A DNA stretch of 64,000 bases from contig JANXUT010000053.1 of the NCBI GenBank assembly GCA_025356075.1, positions 247,758 through 311,757 on the forward strand, given 5' to 3'. The translations under genes were made by a program, and so were the position numbers. This document shows positions 1-11,186 of this stretch, in pieces. A model generated the notes under the pieces. It was not told the origin of the DNA and did not search any database. It worked only from the letters and a program-made list of their open reading frames with translations. Position 1 is the stretch's first letter. Each line of letters opens with the position of its first letter. Source of the stretch: Pseudomonadota bacterium (GTDB taxonomy: Bacteria > Pseudomonadota > Gammaproteobacteria > Steroidobacterales > Steroidobacteraceae).

Positions 1-820
1 GTGGGCCGACTTGAGCAATCGCTACGTGTGGATCGTATCGGGCGTCACGTTCGCCTTCGGGCTCATCGGCTTCTACGACGATTACCTCAAGCTCGTCGTC
101 GGCAATTCGAAGGGCCTGCCGGCGCGCTGGAAGTACCTGCTGCAGTCGGTCGCGGGCCTCGGTGCGGCGACGGCGCTCTATTTCAGCGCCAGCGTCCCGG
201 CGGCGACCGACCTCTACGTGCCGCTCTTCAAGGGCGTGATACTGCCGCTCGGTGCGCCAGGCTTCATCATCCTCAGCTACTTCGTCATCGTCGGCACCAG
301 CAATGCGGTCAACCTGACCGACGGCCTCGACGGGCTCGCGATCATGCCGGCCGTCATGGTCGGCGGGGCGCTCGGCGTGTTCGCCTACGCCTCGGGCAAC
401 GCGATCTTCGCGAACTACCTGCTGATCCCGCACGTCCCCGGCGTCGGCGAGGGGCTCATCTTCTCCGCGACGCTGTTCGGCGCCGGCCTCGGCTTTCTCT
501 GGTTCAACAGCTACCCGGCGCAGGTCTTCATGGGCGATGTCGGCGCGCTGGCGCTTGGCGCCGCGCTCGGCACGCTGGCGGTGATCGTGCGCCAGGAGAT
601 CGTGCTCTTCGTCATGGGCGGCGTGTTCGTGCTCGAGACCGTGTCGGTCATCCTGCAGGTGGCGTCGTTCAAGCTGACCGGCAAGCGGATCTTCCGCATG
701 GCGCCGATCCACCACCATTTCGAACTGAAGGGCTGGGCGGAACCGAAGGTCATCGTTCGCTTCTGGATCATCACGGTCGTGCTGGTGCTGGCAGGGCTTG
801 CCACCCTGAAGGTCCGCTGA
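1..820 (+). CDS. mraY: MraY, phospho-MurNAc-pentapeptide translocase (5' end missing)
   Basis: MraY transfers phospho-MurNAc-pentapeptide from UDP to undecaprenyl phosphate, making lipid I at the inner membrane. The gene enters from the left edge in frame 2, so about 85-90 N-terminal residues of the usual 360 are outside the window; 272 are visible. Seen here are the Mg-binding GFYDDY stretch near the start, the signature [10 protein letters not shown], the conserved APIHHHFE histidine loop and alternating hydrophobic membrane segments. The stop overlaps murD as ATGA, which indicates translational coupling. Assignment is secure; only the start is unknown. Confidence 0.97.
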   Translation, partial: WADLSNRYVWIVSGVTFAFGLIGFYDDYLKLVVGNSKGLPARWKYLLQSVAGLGAATALYFSASVPAATDLYVPLFKGVILPLGAPGFIILSYFVIVGTSNAVNLTDGLDGLAIMPAVMVGGALGVFAYASGNAIFANYLLIPHVPGVGEGLIFSATLFGAGLGFLWFNSYPAQVFMGDVGALALGAALGTLAVIVRQEIVLFVMGGVFVLETVSVILQVASFKLTGKRIFRMAPIHHHFELKGWAEPKVIVRFWIITVVLVLAGLATLKVR

Positions 821-2145
821 TGGCCGTGCGCCGCAACCTGATCGTCGGCCTCGGCAAGACGGGCCTGTCGGCCGCCCGCTGGCTGCGCGCGCAGGGCGAG
901 GCGGTGACTGTCACCGACTCGCGCGCGACACCGCCGGGGCTCGACGGCCTGGCGAAGCTCGGGGGCGATTTCCCGCTGCACCTCGGTGGCTTCAACCTCG
1001 GTATTCTCGATGCAACCGATCGCATCGTGCTCTCGCCGGGCGTGTCGCGTTCCGAGCCGCTGCTGCGCGCGGCCGAAGCGCGCGGCATCGCGATACTCGG
1101 CGACATCGAGCTCTTCGCCGGAGCCAAGGAAGCCCCGGCCGTCGCAATCACCGGCACCAACGGCAAGAGCACGGCGACGACGCTGGTGGCGGAAATGGCG
1201 CGCGCTGCGGGTCGGCGCGTGCTCGCCGGCGGCAACCTCGGCGAACCGGTGCTCGACCTGCTCGCGCAGCCAGTGCCGGAGTTCTACGTGCTCGAGCTCT
1301 CGAGCTTCCAGCTCGAGTCCACCGATTCGCTCCAGCTCATCGCCGCCGCGGTGCTCAACGTCACGCCCGACCACATGGACCGCTACCAGACGCTCGCCGA
1401 CTACGCGGCTGCCAAGGCGCGCATCCTCGCCCACGCGACGACCGCGGTCATCAACCTCGATGATCCGCGCGTGGCGGCGATGCCGCGCCGAGGCCAGCGC
1501 CAGGTGGGCTTCAGCCTTACCCGCGCCGGTGTCGACTGGGGTCTCACGACGCGCTCCGGCGATGTGTACCTGGCGCGTGCGGGCGAACCGATCCTGCCGC
1601 TCGGCGAACTCAGGCTCCCGGGGCGCCACAATGCGGCGAATGCGCTCGCGGCGCTCGCGGTCGGCACCGCCGCCGGGCTGCCGCTCGAGCCGATGCTCGG
1701 CACACTGCGCAGTTTCGTCGGCCTGCCGCACCGCAGCCAGTGGGTGGTCGAGCGGCGCGGCGTGCGGTTCATCGATGACTCGAAGGGCACCAACGTCGGC
1801 GCGACGCTCGCCTCGGTCGAGGGGCTCGGCGGCCCGATCGTCATGATCGCGGGCGGTGACGGCAAGGGGCAGGACTTCGCGCCGCTTGCCGCGGCGTTCC
1901 GCGGCAAGGTGCGTCACGCCGTCCTCATCGGACGCGACCGCGAGATCCTCGCGCGGGCGCTCGAGGGCGCCTGCAGCACCGAGTTTGCGACCGACATGGA
2001 CGCCGCGGTTGCCGCCGCCGCCCATGCCGCGCGCTCGGGCGATCTCGTGCTCCTCTCGCCCGCGTGCGCGAGCCTCGACATGTTCCGCGACTATGCCCAG
2101 CGCGGTGATGTATTCGCCGCCGCCGCTCGCAGGCTCGAGCCATGA
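820..2145 (+). CDS. murD: MurD, UDP-MurNAc-L-alanine:D-glutamate ligase
   Basis: MurD adds D-glutamate to UDP-MurNAc-L-Ala in the cytoplasm, using ATP. The 441-residue protein matches the family length. It opens with a Rossmann-like IVGLGKTGLSAARW stretch, has the ATP-binding loop GTNGKSTATTL near residue 115, the NVTPDHMDRY motif and a C-terminal ligase domain with DDSKGTN. The ATG start is fixed by the 4-base ATGA overlap with mraY, and the stop overlaps ftsW in the same way. A longer in-frame extension to the window edge exists but would lie inside mraY and was not used. Confidence 0.97.
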   Translation: MAVRRNLIVGLGKTGLSAARWLRAQGEAVTVTDSRATPPGLDGLAKLGGDFPLHLGGFNLGILDATDRIVLSPGVSRSEPLLRAAEARGIAILGDIELFAGAKEAPAVAITGTNGKSTATTLVAEMARAAGRRVLAGGNLGEPVLDLLAQPVPEFYVLELSSFQLESTDSLQLIAAAVLNVTPDHMDRYQTLADYAAAKARILAHATTAVINLDDPRVAAMPRRGQRQVGFSLTRAGVDWGLTTRSGDVYLARAGEPILPLGELRLPGRHNAANALAALAVGTAAGLPLEPMLGTLRSFVGLPHRSQWVVERRGVRFIDDSKGTNVGATLASVEGLGGPIVMIAGGDGKGQDFAPLAAAFRGKVRHAVLIGRDREILARALEGACSTEFATDMDAAVAAAAHAARSGDLVLLSPACASLDMFRDYAQRGDVFAAAARRLEP

Positions 2146-3311
2146 GCGCGGTAGTCACCTCAACTCGCGTGGCCGCCCGTTCGCGCCTCGTGCTCGACCC
2201 GATGGTGATCGGCATCACGGCCGCGCTCCTCCTCCTTGGGCTCGTCATGGTGACGTCCGCCTCGGTGACGCTCGCGGCGCGCGACGGCGACCCGTTCTTC
2301 TTCGCCGAGCGCCAGCTCGCCTTCGCGCTCTTTGGCGCGTGCTGCGCGGCGATCGCGGTGCGCGTTCCGACGGCGACCTGGCAGAAGCTGAGCGTACCGT
2401 TGCTAATCGTGTCGTTCGCACTGCTGGTGCTCGTGCTCATCCCGCACGTGGGTCACGAGGTCAACGGCAGCAAGCGGTGGATCCACGTCGGCGGCCTCAA
2501 CTTCCAGGCCTCCGAGGCGGCGCGCGTGTTCCTGCTCCTTTACCTGTGCAGCTACCTCGTCCGCCGCGAGGAGGAAGTGCGCGAGAAGGTCATCGGATTT
2601 CTGAAGCCGCTAGCGGTGCTCGGGCTCGCCGCGCTCCTCCTCCTCGCCGAGCCCGACTTCGGTTCGGGAGTGGTGCTGCTGACGACCGGCATCGGCGTCT
2701 TGTTCCTGGCAGGTGTCAAGCTTCGCCATTTCGCGGCGCTGTGCCTCGCCGCGCTCGTCACCTTCGCCGCGCTTGCGGTCTCGAGCCCGTACCGGCTTAG
2801 GCGCCTCATCACGTTCCTGAACCCGTGGGCCGACCCCTTCAACACGGGCTTCCAGCTGACCCAGTCGCTGATTGCGATCGGGCGCGGCGAGTTCGCGGGC
2901 GTTGGCCTCGGCGCCAGCATCCAGAAGCTCTTCTACCTGCCGGAAGCGCACACCGACTTCGTCTTCGCGGTGCTGGCCGAGGAGCTCGGATTTCTTGGCA
3001 TCGCACTCGTCGTCGCGCTCGTCATCGCGCTCGTCTACCGCTCAATGATGATCGCGCGCGCGGCGGCCGAGGCCGGCCTCAAGTTCCAGGCCTACCTCGC
3101 GGCCGCCTTCGGCATCTGGTTCGGTCTGCAGGCGTTCATCAACATGGGCGTCAACATGGGGCTGCTCCCGACGAAGGGACTGACGCTGCCACTCCTTTCC
3201 TACGGCCGCTCGAGCCTCGTCGTCACGCTCGGCTGGATTGGCATCCTGCTGCGCGTCCATCACGAGACGGCAAGCAGCAAGGCCGTTGCGCTGCGCGGTC
3301 AGGCCCGATGA
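2142..3311 (+). CDS. ftsW: FtsW, septal peptidoglycan polymerase (SEDS family)
   Basis: FtsW is the SEDS-family glycosyltransferase that polymerises lipid II at the septum together with PBP3. The 389 residues form about ten hydrophobic membrane segments after a short cytoplasmic N-terminus. Family signatures include NGSKRWIHVG, the SEDS motif around EPDFGSGVVLL, and the C-terminal PTKGLTLPLLSYGRSS. Both ends overlap their neighbours by ATGA (murD and murG), so it is translated as part of the dcw run. Position between murD and murG supports FtsW rather than RodA. Confidence 0.96.
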   Translation: MSAVVTSTRVAARSRLVLDPMVIGITAALLLLGLVMVTSASVTLAARDGDPFFFAERQLAFALFGACCAAIAVRVPTATWQKLSVPLLIVSFALLVLVLIPHVGHEVNGSKRWIHVGGLNFQASEAARVFLLLYLCSYLVRREEEVREKVIGFLKPLAVLGLAALLLLAEPDFGSGVVLLTTGIGVLFLAGVKLRHFAALCLAALVTFAALAVSSPYRLRRLITFLNPWADPFNTGFQLTQSLIAIGRGEFAGVGLGASIQKLFYLPEAHTDFVFAVLAEELGFLGIALVVALVIALVYRSMMIARAAAEAGLKFQAYLAAAFGIWFGLQAFINMGVNMGLLPTKGLTLPLLSYGRSSLVVTLGWIGILLRVHHETASSKAVALRGQAR

Positions 3312-4381
3312 CCACCGTGCTCATCATGGCAGGCGGCACCGGCGGGCACGTCTTCCCGGCGCTCGCGGTCGCGGACGTCTTGCGCGCCCGCGCGTGCCGC
3401 GTCGTGTGGCTCGGCACGCAGCGCGGCATCGAAGCTCGCGTCGTGCCGGCAGCCGGCATCCCCATCGAGTGGGTGCGTGTTAGTGGCCTTCGCGGCAAGG
3501 GCCTCGCGAGCTGGCTGGCGGCGCCGTACCGGCTCGTGCAGGCGCTCATCGACGCATTTCGCGCGATCCGGCGCTGCCAGCCCGACGTTGTGCTCGGTCT
3601 CGGCGGTTTCGTCGCCGGTCCCGGTGGCCTCGCGGCCCGGGTCGTCGGTCGGCCGCTCGTGATCCACGAGCAGAACGCCGTTGCCGGGCTCACCAACCGG
3701 ATACTCGCCCGTCTCGCCGACACGGTCGCGGAGGCATTCCCGGGCAGCTTCGCACCGGATGTCGGCGCGATCGCGATCGGCAACCCCGTGCGCCGCTCGA
3801 TCGAGGCGCTGCCGGTGCGCTGCGCGATGCCGAGGCCGCACGCGCACCTCCTCGTATTCGGCGGCAGCCAAGGCGCGGCGGTCCTGAATCGGACGGTGCC
3901 GGCGGCGCTGGCGCTCCTCGACCCGGCCGAGCGCCCGGAAGTGCTGCACCAGACCGGGCGGGACCGACGCGATGAGGTGGCCGCCGCCTACGCCGCGGCC
4001 GGCGTCGTCTGCGACGTGCGCGAATTCATCGAGGACATGGCGGAGGCCTACGCGTGGGCGGACCTCGCGGTGTGCAGGAGCGGTGCCCTCACCGTCGCCG
4101 AGCTCGCCGCCGCGGGCGTGCCCGGCGTCCTCGTACCGTTCCCGGCAGCGGTCGACGACCACCAGACCGCCAACGCCCGCTTCCTCGCCAACCGCGGCGC
4201 GGCGGTGCTGGTACCCGAATCCTCGCTGACGCCTGAGTTCCTCGCCCAGCAGCTGCGCTCGCTCGCAGGTCCCGACCGGCGGCGGCGCGATGCGATGGCG
4301 GAAGCGGCGCGGCGCGCCGCGATGCCGGGCGCGGCCGAGCGGCTCGCCGACCTGTGCCTCGCGGCCGGAACCGGCGCATGA
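3308..4381 (+). CDS. murG: MurG, lipid II synthase (GlcNAc transferase)
   Basis: MurG transfers GlcNAc from UDP-GlcNAc to lipid I on the cytoplasmic face of the membrane. The 357-residue protein has the N-terminal glycine loop [13 protein letters not shown], a second glycine-rich loop [22 protein letters not shown], and the C-terminal GT28 nucleotide-binding region with [11 protein letters not shown] and [15 protein letters not shown]. The start ATG overlaps the ftsW stop. The stop overlaps the chosen murC start. Confidence 0.97.
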   Translation: MTTVLIMAGGTGGHVFPALAVADVLRARACRVVWLGTQRGIEARVVPAAGIPIEWVRVSGLRGKGLASWLAAPYRLVQALIDAFRAIRRCQPDVVLGLGGFVAGPGGLAARVVGRPLVIHEQNAVAGLTNRILARLADTVAEAFPGSFAPDVGAIAIGNPVRRSIEALPVRCAMPRPHAHLLVFGGSQGAAVLNRTVPAALALLDPAERPEVLHQTGRDRRDEVAAAYAAAGVVCDVREFIEDMAEAYAWADLAVCRSGALTVAELAAAGVPGVLVPFPAAVDDHQTANARFLANRGAAVLVPESSLTPEFLAQQLRSLAGPDRRRRDAMAEAARRAAMPGAAERLADLCLAAGTGA

Positions 4382-5790
4382 GCGCGCGCATGCACCGCAT
4401 CCAGCGCATCCACTTCGTCGGCATCGGCGGCAGCGGCATGGGCGGCATCGCAGAGGTGCTGCTCAATCTCGGCTACAGCGTGCAGGGCACCGACCTGAAG
4501 CCAAACGCGGTAACCGAGCGCCTCGTGGGCCTTGGCGCCGCGATCAGGTTCGGCCACTCCGCCGAAAACGTCACAGGCGCCAACGTCGTCGTCGTCTCGA
4601 GCGCCGTGCGCCTCGATAACCCGGAGGTGGTCGCGGCGCTCGCTGCGCGCGTGCCGGTGGTGCAGCGTGCCGAGATGCTCGCCGAACTCATGCGGTTTCG
4701 CTCCGGCATCGCGGTCGCGGGCACGCACGGCAAGACGACGACCACGAGCCTCGTTGCGAGCATTCTCGCCGAGGGCGGCGAGGATCCGACCTTCGTCATC
4801 GGCGGGCGGCTCAAGAGCGCCGACAGCAACGCGCGTCTCGGCAGCGGCCGCTACCTGGTCGCGGAGGCCGACGAGAGCGATGCCTCCTTCTTGCACCTGC
4901 AGCCGCTCGCCGCGATCGTCACCAACATCGACAACGATCACCTCGTGACGCACGGCGGCGACTTCGAGAAGCTGAAGCAAAGCTTCGTCGATTTCCTGCA
5001 CAACCTACCGTTCTACGGCTTCGCGGTGCTGTGCCTCGACGATGCGCAGGTGCGCTCGATCATGCCGCGCATCGCGCGCCCGATCGTGACCTACGGCGTC
5101 GACGCGGCCGCCGACATCCGCGCCGTCAACATCGAGCGCCATGGCCTGCAGTCGAAGTTCGATGTGCTTAGGCCCTCGCGCCCGGCGCCGCTTGCGGTCA
5201 CGCTCAGCGTGCCCGGGCGCCACAACGTGTTGAATGCCCTCGCCGCGATCGGCGTCGCCACCGAGCTTGGCATCCCGGACGAGGCGATCCAGCGCGCGCT
5301 CGAGCAGTTCTCCGGCATCGACCGGCGCCTGCAGGTGATCGCCGAGATCGACACTGGCGGCGGGCACGTCACGCTCATCGATGACTATGGCCACCACCCG
5401 CGCGAGGTCGCAGCGACACTCGAGGCGATCCAGCAGGGCTGGGCGGGGCGGAGGATCGTGCTCGCCTTCCAGCCGCACCGCTACACGCGCACTCGCGACC
5501 TGCTCGATGACTTCGCCGAGGTGCTCTCGACCGCTGACGTGCTGCTGGTCACCGAGGTTTACGCAGCGGGCGAGGCGCCGATCGCCGATGCGGACGGCCG
5601 CGCCATCTGCCGCGCGGTACGGACGCGCGGTCGGGTAGAGCCCGTGTTCTGCCCGCGCGCCGAGGACCTTGCCGATGCGCTCGGCCCGCTGTTGCGCGAT
5701 GACGACGTGCTGGTGACGATGGGCGCCGGCAACATCAGCGCCGTCGCGCACGACTTGCCCTCGCGCCTCACCGCGGGGGCGGACGCATGA
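4378..5790 (+). CDS. murC: MurC, UDP-MurNAc:L-alanine ligase
   Basis: MurC adds the first amino acid, L-alanine, to UDP-MurNAc. The protein has 470 residues, with [17 protein letters not shown] at the N-terminus, the ATP loop [16 protein letters not shown], the metal-binding ADESDASFL region and the C-terminal [10 protein letters not shown] motif. The ATG at 4378 overlaps the murG stop as ATGA and is preferred over an upstream in-frame GTG at 4354 inside murG. The stop overlaps murB. Confidence 0.96.
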   Translation: MSARMHRIQRIHFVGIGGSGMGGIAEVLLNLGYSVQGTDLKPNAVTERLVGLGAAIRFGHSAENVTGANVVVVSSAVRLDNPEVVAALAARVPVVQRAEMLAELMRFRSGIAVAGTHGKTTTTSLVASILAEGGEDPTFVIGGRLKSADSNARLGSGRYLVAEADESDASFLHLQPLAAIVTNIDNDHLVTHGGDFEKLKQSFVDFLHNLPFYGFAVLCLDDAQVRSIMPRIARPIVTYGVDAAADIRAVNIERHGLQSKFDVLRPSRPAPLAVTLSVPGRHNVLNALAAIGVATELGIPDEAIQRALEQFSGIDRRLQVIAEIDTGGGHVTLIDDYGHHPREVAATLEAIQQGWAGRRIVLAFQPHRYTRTRDLLDDFAEVLSTADVLLVTEVYAAGEAPIADADGRAICRAVRTRGRVEPVFCPRAEDLADALGPLLRDDDVLVTMGAGNISAVAHDLPSRLTAGADA

Positions 5791-6695
5791 ATGCGGCCCG
5801 CCAGTTCCAGTTCGCGCCCGAGTTCCTGCCGCACGTGCGGTTCGGCGAGCCTCTGTCCCGGCACACCTCCTGGCACGTCGGCGGGCCGGCGGATGTGTTC
5901 TACACGCCAAAGAGCGCTGCTGAGCTCGCGCGATTCCTCGCGGCGCTGCCGGCCGAGGTGCCGTGCTTCTTCCTCGGCCTCGGGAGCAACGTACTGGTCC
6001 GCGACGGCGGACTGCGCGGCGTGGTCGTGTCGCTGCACCTCGGGCTCGACCGGCTCGAGCGCGTCGGCGAGACGCGCGTGCACGCCGACGCGGGCGTGCC
6101 GTGCGCGCGGGTCGCGCGCCAGTGCGCCAAGTGGCTGCTCGGCCCGGCGGAGTTCTTCGCCGGCATCCCGGGCACCGTCGGAGGCGCGCTCGCGATGAAC
6201 GCGGGAGCCTGGGGCGGGGAGACCTGGCCGTGGGTCGCCGAAGTCGACATCGTCGATCGCGACGGCGGGCAGCGCACGCGCCCTGCCGCGGACTATCGCT
6301 GGGGCTACCGCCACCTCGAGGCGCCGGCGCCTTCCGAGTGGTTCGTCGCCGTGCGCTTCGAATTCGCCGTCGACCCCGCCGCGAGCGCCGAGACGATCAA
6401 GAACCTCCTGATCCGTCGCCGCGAGACGCAGCCGATCGGCGAGTGGAGCTGCGGCTCGACGTTCACGAACCCCGAGGGCGCATTCGCCGCGGAGCTCATC
6501 GAGTCGACGGGCCTCAAGGGCCATCGGATCGGCGGCGCGGTCGTGTCGCCCAAGCACGCCAACTTCCTCCTCAACGAGGGGGCTGCCAGCGCGGCCGACA
6601 TCGAGCGGCTGATCGCGCACGTGCAGGCCGAGGTCGAGCGTCGCCATGGCGTGCGCCTCACCCCTGAAGTCCGCATCGTCGGGGAGAACGCATGA
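5787..6695 (+). CDS. murB: MurB, UDP-N-acetylenolpyruvoylglucosamine reductase
   Basis: MurB is the FAD- and NADPH-dependent enzyme that reduces UDP-GlcNAc-enolpyruvate to UDP-MurNAc. The 302-residue length and lack of the extra loop fit the shorter type II class. Visible are the FAD-binding [12 protein letters not shown] and [19 protein letters not shown] segments, the catalytic-serine motif GSTFTNP and the C-terminal PEVRIVGE carrying the catalytic glutamate. It overlaps murC and ddl by four bases each. Placement of murB inside the dcw cluster between murC and ddl is not the E. coli order but is common elsewhere in the Proteobacteria. Confidence 0.96.
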   Translation: MNAARQFQFAPEFLPHVRFGEPLSRHTSWHVGGPADVFYTPKSAAELARFLAALPAEVPCFFLGLGSNVLVRDGGLRGVVVSLHLGLDRLERVGETRVHADAGVPCARVARQCAKWLLGPAEFFAGIPGTVGGALAMNAGAWGGETWPWVAEVDIVDRDGGQRTRPAADYRWGYRHLEAPAPSEWFVAVRFEFAVDPAASAETIKNLLIRRRETQPIGEWSCGSTFTNPEGAFAAELIESTGLKGHRIGGAVVSPKHANFLLNEGAASAADIERLIAHVQAEVERRHGVRLTPEVRIVGENA

Positions 6696-7657
6696 GCTCG
6701 CAGCCGGGCACCCGCCGCAGCACCACCCGGCCCGCCGAGTTCGGCCGCGTCGCCGTGCTCTTCGGCGGCACGAGCTCCGAGCGCGCCGTCTCGCTCGATT
6801 CGGGCAGGAACGTGCTGGAGGCCCTCAGGCGACGCGATGTGGCCGCCGAGGGCGTCGATGGCATCGAGGCGCTCGTCGCCGGGATCGCGCTCAAGCGCTA
6901 CGACCGGGTCTTCAACATCATGCACGGCGGCGCCGGCGAGAACGGCGTCGCGCAAGGGCTCCTCGAGGCGCTCGGCGTGCCGTACACGGGCTCGCGCGTG
7001 CTCGGCAGCGCCCTCACGCTCGACAAGGTCCGCACCAAGCAGGTGTGGCTCGCCCTCGGCCTGCCGACGCCGCGCTACGAACGTCTCGCCCCCGGCGCCG
7101 ACGTCGCCGCGAGCGCGCGCAAGGTCGGCTTCCCGCTCATCGTGAAGCCCTCGCTCGAGGGTTCGAGCGTCGGCGTCAGCCGCGTCTTCAACCACAACCA
7201 GCTACCGGCGGCGGTCACGCTCGCGACGCGCTACGCGGGCGAACTTCTGATCGAGGCGCTCATCGAGGGCGGCGAGTACACCGTCGCGATCCTCGACGGC
7301 GTGGCGCTGCCGAGCATCCGCATCGTGCCGAAGGGCGAGTACTACGACTACCACGCCAAGTACGTCGCCGAGGACACGCAGTACCTCTGCCCCGGCCTCG
7401 AGGGTAGCGCGGAGGAGGAGCTGCGCTCGCTCGCGCTCGCCGCGTTCAACGCCTCTGGCGCCGCCGGCTGGGGCCGCGTCGATGTGATGCGCGACCAGGA
7501 GGGTGGCAACTGGCTGCTCGAGGTCAACACCACGCCCGGCATGACGAGCCATTCGCTCGTGCCGAAGGCGGCGCGGGCGGCGGGGATCGAGTTCGACGAA
7601 CTCGTCGTGCGGATCCTCGAGACGAGCCTGCCCACGCCGGCGGGGACGCGCACATGA
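6692..7657 (+). CDS. ddl: D-alanine--D-alanine ligase
   Basis: Ddl makes the D-Ala-D-Ala dipeptide for the peptidoglycan stem. The 321-residue ATP-grasp protein has the N-terminal [19 protein letters not shown], the [16 protein letters not shown] substrate segment, the ATP-binding [14 protein letters not shown] loop and the metal-binding [18 protein letters not shown] region near the C-terminus. About 20 extra residues precede the family's usual start, but the ATG is fixed by the ATGA overlap with murB. The stop overlaps ftsQ. Confidence 0.96.
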   Translation: MSSQPGTRRSTTRPAEFGRVAVLFGGTSSERAVSLDSGRNVLEALRRRDVAAEGVDGIEALVAGIALKRYDRVFNIMHGGAGENGVAQGLLEALGVPYTGSRVLGSALTLDKVRTKQVWLALGLPTPRYERLAPGADVAASARKVGFPLIVKPSLEGSSVGVSRVFNHNQLPAAVTLATRYAGELLIEALIEGGEYTVAILDGVALPSIRIVPKGEYYDYHAKYVAEDTQYLCPGLEGSAEEELRSLALAAFNASGAAGWGRVDVMRDQEGGNWLLEVNTTPGMTSHSLVPKAARAAGIEFDELVVRILETSLPTPAGTRT

Positions 7658-8490
7658 GCGCACTCGCGGCCCTGCTGCCACGTCGTGCCAAGAACCGGGC
7701 CCGCGTCGAGAAGGCGCGGCGCTGGCGCCTGCCCGACATCGATTGGGCACGCGCAGGTTCCATCGCGCTCGGCGCCGCCGCGGTCGGCGGGCTCGCGCTC
7801 GTGATCGGCTTCGCGCTCAACCGGCCGATGCAAGAGCTCAAGGTCGTCGGCAGTCTGCAGCGCGTCTCGGAGCTCGACGTCGAGGAAATCGTGCGCAGCC
7901 GGCTGCGGGGCGGATTCATCACCGCCAACCTCGACCAGCTGCAGCAGGCCATCGAGACGCTGCCGTGGGTCGACCACGCGCGCGTGCAGCGGCGCTGGCC
8001 GAACGGTGTCGTCGTGCAGGTGACCGAGCAGATGCCGATTGCGCGCTGGGGCGAGGCGGGCCTCTTGAACGCGCGCGGCGAACTCTTCATCAAGGACACG
8101 CGCCACGTGCCGCCGGAGCTGCCGCGCCTCGAAGGCCCGGCCCACAGCGAGCACCAGGTCGCCGAGCTCCTGCTGCAGCTGCAGCCCCGCCTGCTCGAGG
8201 CCGGGCTGCGCACGAGCGCGATCCGGCTCGATGCGCGCGGCGCGTGGGAGCTCGACCTCGCGAGCGGCGTGACGGTGCGCTTCGGCCGCCGCCAGCTCGA
8301 CGAGCGCATCGACAGGTTCCTCAGGGTCGGCGCGCCGGTCGTCGCCGGGCGCCCCAATGACATCGCGTTTCTCGACATGCGCTATTCGAACGGCTTCGCC
8401 GTCGGCTGGCGCACGCAGGGCGCGTCCAGCACGCGCCCGGCCTCGTCCGGTGAAACGCCAGCGAATCGGAAACGGGATCAAGATGCCTAA
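7654..8490 (+). CDS. ftsQ: FtsQ, divisome protein with POTRA domain
   Basis: FtsQ is a bitopic inner-membrane protein that links early and late divisome proteins. The 278 residues comprise a basic cytoplasmic N-terminus of about 35 residues ([17 protein letters not shown]), one membrane segment at roughly residues 35-55, then the periplasmic POTRA part beginning [20 protein letters not shown] cut short of the FtsQ beta domain ([19 protein letters not shown]). Start is fixed by ATGA overlap with ddl. The stop lies 8 bases inside ftsA. Confidence 0.93.
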   Translation: MSALAALLPRRAKNRARVEKARRWRLPDIDWARAGSIALGAAAVGGLALVIGFALNRPMQELKVVGSLQRVSELDVEEIVRSRLRGGFITANLDQLQQAIETLPWVDHARVQRRWPNGVVVQVTEQMPIARWGEAGLLNARGELFIKDTRHVPPELPRLEGPAHSEHQVAELLLQLQPRLLEAGLRTSAIRLDARGAWELDLASGVTVRFGRRQLDERIDRFLRVGAPVVAGRPNDIAFLDMRYSNGFAVGWRTQGASSTRPASSGETPANRKRDQDA

Positions 8491-9718
8491 GCGCAGCGAA
8501 CGCAATCTCATCGTCGGGCTCGACATCGGCACGTCCAAGGTGGTCGCGCTGGTTGGCGAACTGAGAGCCGACGGCGAGCTCGAGGTCATCGGCATCGGCT
8601 CGCACCCCTCGCGGGGACTCAAGCGCGGCGTCGTCGTCAACATCGACTCGACCGTGCAGTCGATCCAGCGCGCGGTCGAGCAGGCCGAGCTCATGGCGGG
8701 GGTCGAGATCAACGCCGTCTACACGGGCATCGCCGGCAGCCACGTGCGCAGCCTCAATTCGCACGGCATCGTCGCGATCAAGGACAAGGAAGTGACCCAT
8801 GCCGACGTCGCGCGGGTCATGGACGCGGCGCAGGCGGTGGCGCTGCCGGCGGATCAGCGGATCCTGCACGTGATCCCGCAGGAATTCATCATCGACAACC
8901 AGGAAGGGATCCGCGATCCCATCGGCATGTCGGGCATCCGGCTCGAGGCGCGGGTGCACATCGTCACGGGCGCGGAGAGCGCCGCGCAGAACATCGTCAA
9001 GTGCGTGCAGCGCTGCGGCCTCGAGGTCGAGGACATCGTGCTCGAGCAGTGGTCCTCGAGCTACGCGGTGCTGACGGACGATGAGAAGGACCTCGGGGTC
9101 TGCCTCGTCGACATCGGCGGCGGCACGACCGACCTCGCGGTGTTCTCGGGCGGCGCCTTGCGGCACACGGCGGTGATCCCGATCGCGGGTGATCAGGTCA
9201 CCAACGACATCGCGGTGTCGATGCGCACGCCGACGCAGTACGCCGAGGACATCAAGGTCCGCTACGCCTGCGCGTTGAGCCAGCTCGCCAATCCCGACGA
9301 GACGATCGAGGTGCCGAGCGTCGGCGACCGCCCGCCCAGGCGCCTCGCGCGCCAGACGCTCGCCGAGATCGTCGAGCCCCGCTACGAGGAGCTCTACGGG
9401 CTCATCCGCGATGAGCTCAGGCGCGCCGGCTTCGAGGAAGCGATCGCGGCCGGCATCGTCGTCACCGGCGGCAGCGCCAAGATGGAAGGCGCGGTCGAGC
9501 TCGCCGAGGAAGTCTTCCACGTCCCGGTCCGCTTGGGCGTGCCGCAGGGCGTCGCCGGCCTCGCCGACGTCGTCCGCAATCCCATCCACGCCACGGGCGT
9601 CGGACTACTGCTTTACGCGCGTGCCCAGTCGCTGCCCGACGGCACTTCCAGACCGCTAGGCCCCAACGTGCGCAACGTTCTGGAGCAGATGAAGTCTTGG
9701 TTCCAAGGACATTTTTGA
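8483..9718 (+). CDS. ftsA: FtsA, actin-like divisome membrane tether
   Basis: FtsA is the actin-fold ATPase that anchors FtsZ to the membrane. The 411-residue protein has the phosphate loop LIVGLDIGTSKVVALVGEL, the inserted 1C domain, the DIGGGTTDLAVF nucleotide motif and GGSAKMEG. The last residues (NVLEQMKSWFQGHF) form the amphipathic membrane-targeting helix. The ATG at 8483 overlaps the end of ftsQ; an in-frame upstream extension inside ftsQ does not fit the family N-terminus. ftsZ follows after 21 bases. Confidence 0.96.
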   Translation: MPKRSERNLIVGLDIGTSKVVALVGELRADGELEVIGIGSHPSRGLKRGVVVNIDSTVQSIQRAVEQAELMAGVEINAVYTGIAGSHVRSLNSHGIVAIKDKEVTHADVARVMDAAQAVALPADQRILHVIPQEFIIDNQEGIRDPIGMSGIRLEARVHIVTGAESAAQNIVKCVQRCGLEVEDIVLEQWSSSYAVLTDDEKDLGVCLVDIGGGTTDLAVFSGGALRHTAVIPIAGDQVTNDIAVSMRTPTQYAEDIKVRYACALSQLANPDETIEVPSVGDRPPRRLARQTLAEIVEPRYEELYGLIRDELRRAGFEEAIAAGIVVTGGSAKMEGAVELAEEVFHVPVRLGVPQGVAGLADVVRNPIHATGVGLLLYARAQSLPDGTSRPLGPNVRNVLEQMKSWFQGHF

Positions 9719-9739
9719 TTCACCCCGGAGGAGATAGAC

Positions 9740-10921
9740 ATGTTTGAACTCATGGATGCATACAGCCAGAGCGCCGTAATCAAGGTGCTCGGCGTCGGCG
9801 GTGCCGGCTGCAACGCCGTCGACCATATGTTGCTGGCCGGCATCGAGGGTGTGGAATTCATTTGCCTGAACACCGACTCGCAGGTGCTCAAGAAGTCGAA
9901 GGCCAAGACCACGCTGCAGATCGGCACGAACATCACCAAGGGCCTCGGAGCCGGCGCCGACCCGGAAGTGGGCCGGCAGGCCGCGATGGAGGATCGCGAT
10001 CGCGTGATCGAGCTGATCGAGGGTTGCGACATGCTGTTCATCACCGCCGGCATGGGCGGCGGCACCGGCACGGGTGCGGCGCCTGTCGTCGCGCAGGTCG
10101 CCAAGGAGCTTGGCATCCTCACCGTCGCGGTCGTCACCAAGCCCTTCACGATGGAAGGCCACAAGCGCATGAACATCGCCGAGATGGGCATCGCGGAGCT
10201 CGGCAAGTACGTCGACTCGCTGATCACGATCCCGAACCAGAAGCTCCTGTCGGTGCTGGGGCCGAAGACGCGCCTGCTCGATGCGTTCACCTCTGCCAAT
10301 GGCGTGCTGCAGGGCGCCGTGCAGGGCATCGCCGAGCTCATCACGCGGCCGGGCCTCATCAACGTCGACTTCGCGGACGTCCGCACCGTCATGAGCGAGA
10401 CCGGCATGGCGATGATGGGCACGGGGCATGCGACGGGCGAGGAACGCGCGCGCCTGGCGGCCGAGATGGCCGTGTCGAGCCCGCTGCTCGAGGACATCAA
10501 CCTGGCCGGCGCCCAGGGCATCCTCGTCAACATCACCGCCGGCATGGACATGGCGATCGGTGAGTTCGAGGAAGTCGGCAACACCGTCAAGCAGTTCGCG
10601 AGCGACGATGCGACGGTCGTCGTCGGCACCGTCATCGAGCCTGAGATGCAGGACGAGCTTCGGGTTACGGTGGTCGCGACGGGACTCAACCGCAACGCAC
10701 CCCGCGCCGCGGCCCCGGCGCCGATGGTCCAGCGCGGCGAGTCCGCCTCGATGCGGATCGTCCCGCGCAACAGCCCCTCCAGCAACGCCGCGCCCGACTA
10801 CTCGAAGTTCAACCTGCCCCCGGGGAAGCGCAAGACGGCGGTCGGCGATGGCCTGCGTCCGGACCTGGAAGGCGATGACATGCTCGACATCCCGGCGTTC
10901 CTGCGCCGGCAGGCCGACTGA
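9740..10921 (+). CDS. ftsZ: FtsZ, tubulin-like cell division GTPase
   Basis: FtsZ polymerises into the Z ring that recruits the divisome. The 393-residue protein has the N-terminal [15 protein letters not shown], the tubulin signature [13 protein letters not shown], the [11 protein letters not shown] synergy region and a variable linker from about residue 320. It ends in the conserved tail [12 protein letters not shown] that binds FtsA and ZipA. A strong ribosome-binding site, GGAGGAG, sits eight bases before the ATG, which fits the high amount of FtsZ a cell needs. It ends the dcw run. Confidence 0.98.
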   Translation: MFELMDAYSQSAVIKVLGVGGAGCNAVDHMLLAGIEGVEFICLNTDSQVLKKSKAKTTLQIGTNITKGLGAGADPEVGRQAAMEDRDRVIELIEGCDMLFITAGMGGGTGTGAAPVVAQVAKELGILTVAVVTKPFTMEGHKRMNIAEMGIAELGKYVDSLITIPNQKLLSVLGPKTRLLDAFTSANGVLQGAVQGIAELITRPGLINVDFADVRTVMSETGMAMMGTGHATGEERARLAAEMAVSSPLLEDINLAGAQGILVNITAGMDMAIGEFEEVGNTVKQFASDDATVVVGTVIEPEMQDELRVTVVATGLNRNAPRAAAPAPMVQRGESASMRIVPRNSPSSNAAPDYSKFNLPPGKRKTAVGDGLRPDLEGDDMLDIPAFLRRQAD

Positions 10922-11186
10922 GTCGGTGGTTGAACGATTCCGGGCGACCTCGGGTCTCAAGGCGGGAAGGGAAATGCGGCACGAGAGGCGGCTGAACGCG
11001 CTTGCCCGGGGAAGGCTCCGGGCCCGGCGCGCCGCTCGGCCGCGCATTCCCTCGCCCGAGGAGCGGCCGGCAGATGAGCGGCAGCTCACTCAATCGGGTC
11101 AAAGACTTGTAGCGATTTTGGACCCTGTGATAGGGTGCTGAGCGATTGTCAACTCCCCGCGTATTGTCAAATCCTGTCCGCCGAGC
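10922..11186 (+). promoter_or_regulatory. ftsZ-lpxC intergenic region with a possible lpxC promoter
   Basis: This 265-base interval has no convincing gene and no hairpin followed by a T run. In its last 85 bases the composition becomes AT-richer. A TTGTAG at 11107-11112 is followed by TGATAG at 11128-11133, only 15 bases apart, so the promoter call is weak. In other gammaproteobacteria lpxC is commonly transcribed apart from ftsZ, so a promoter is expected here. Confidence 0.3.
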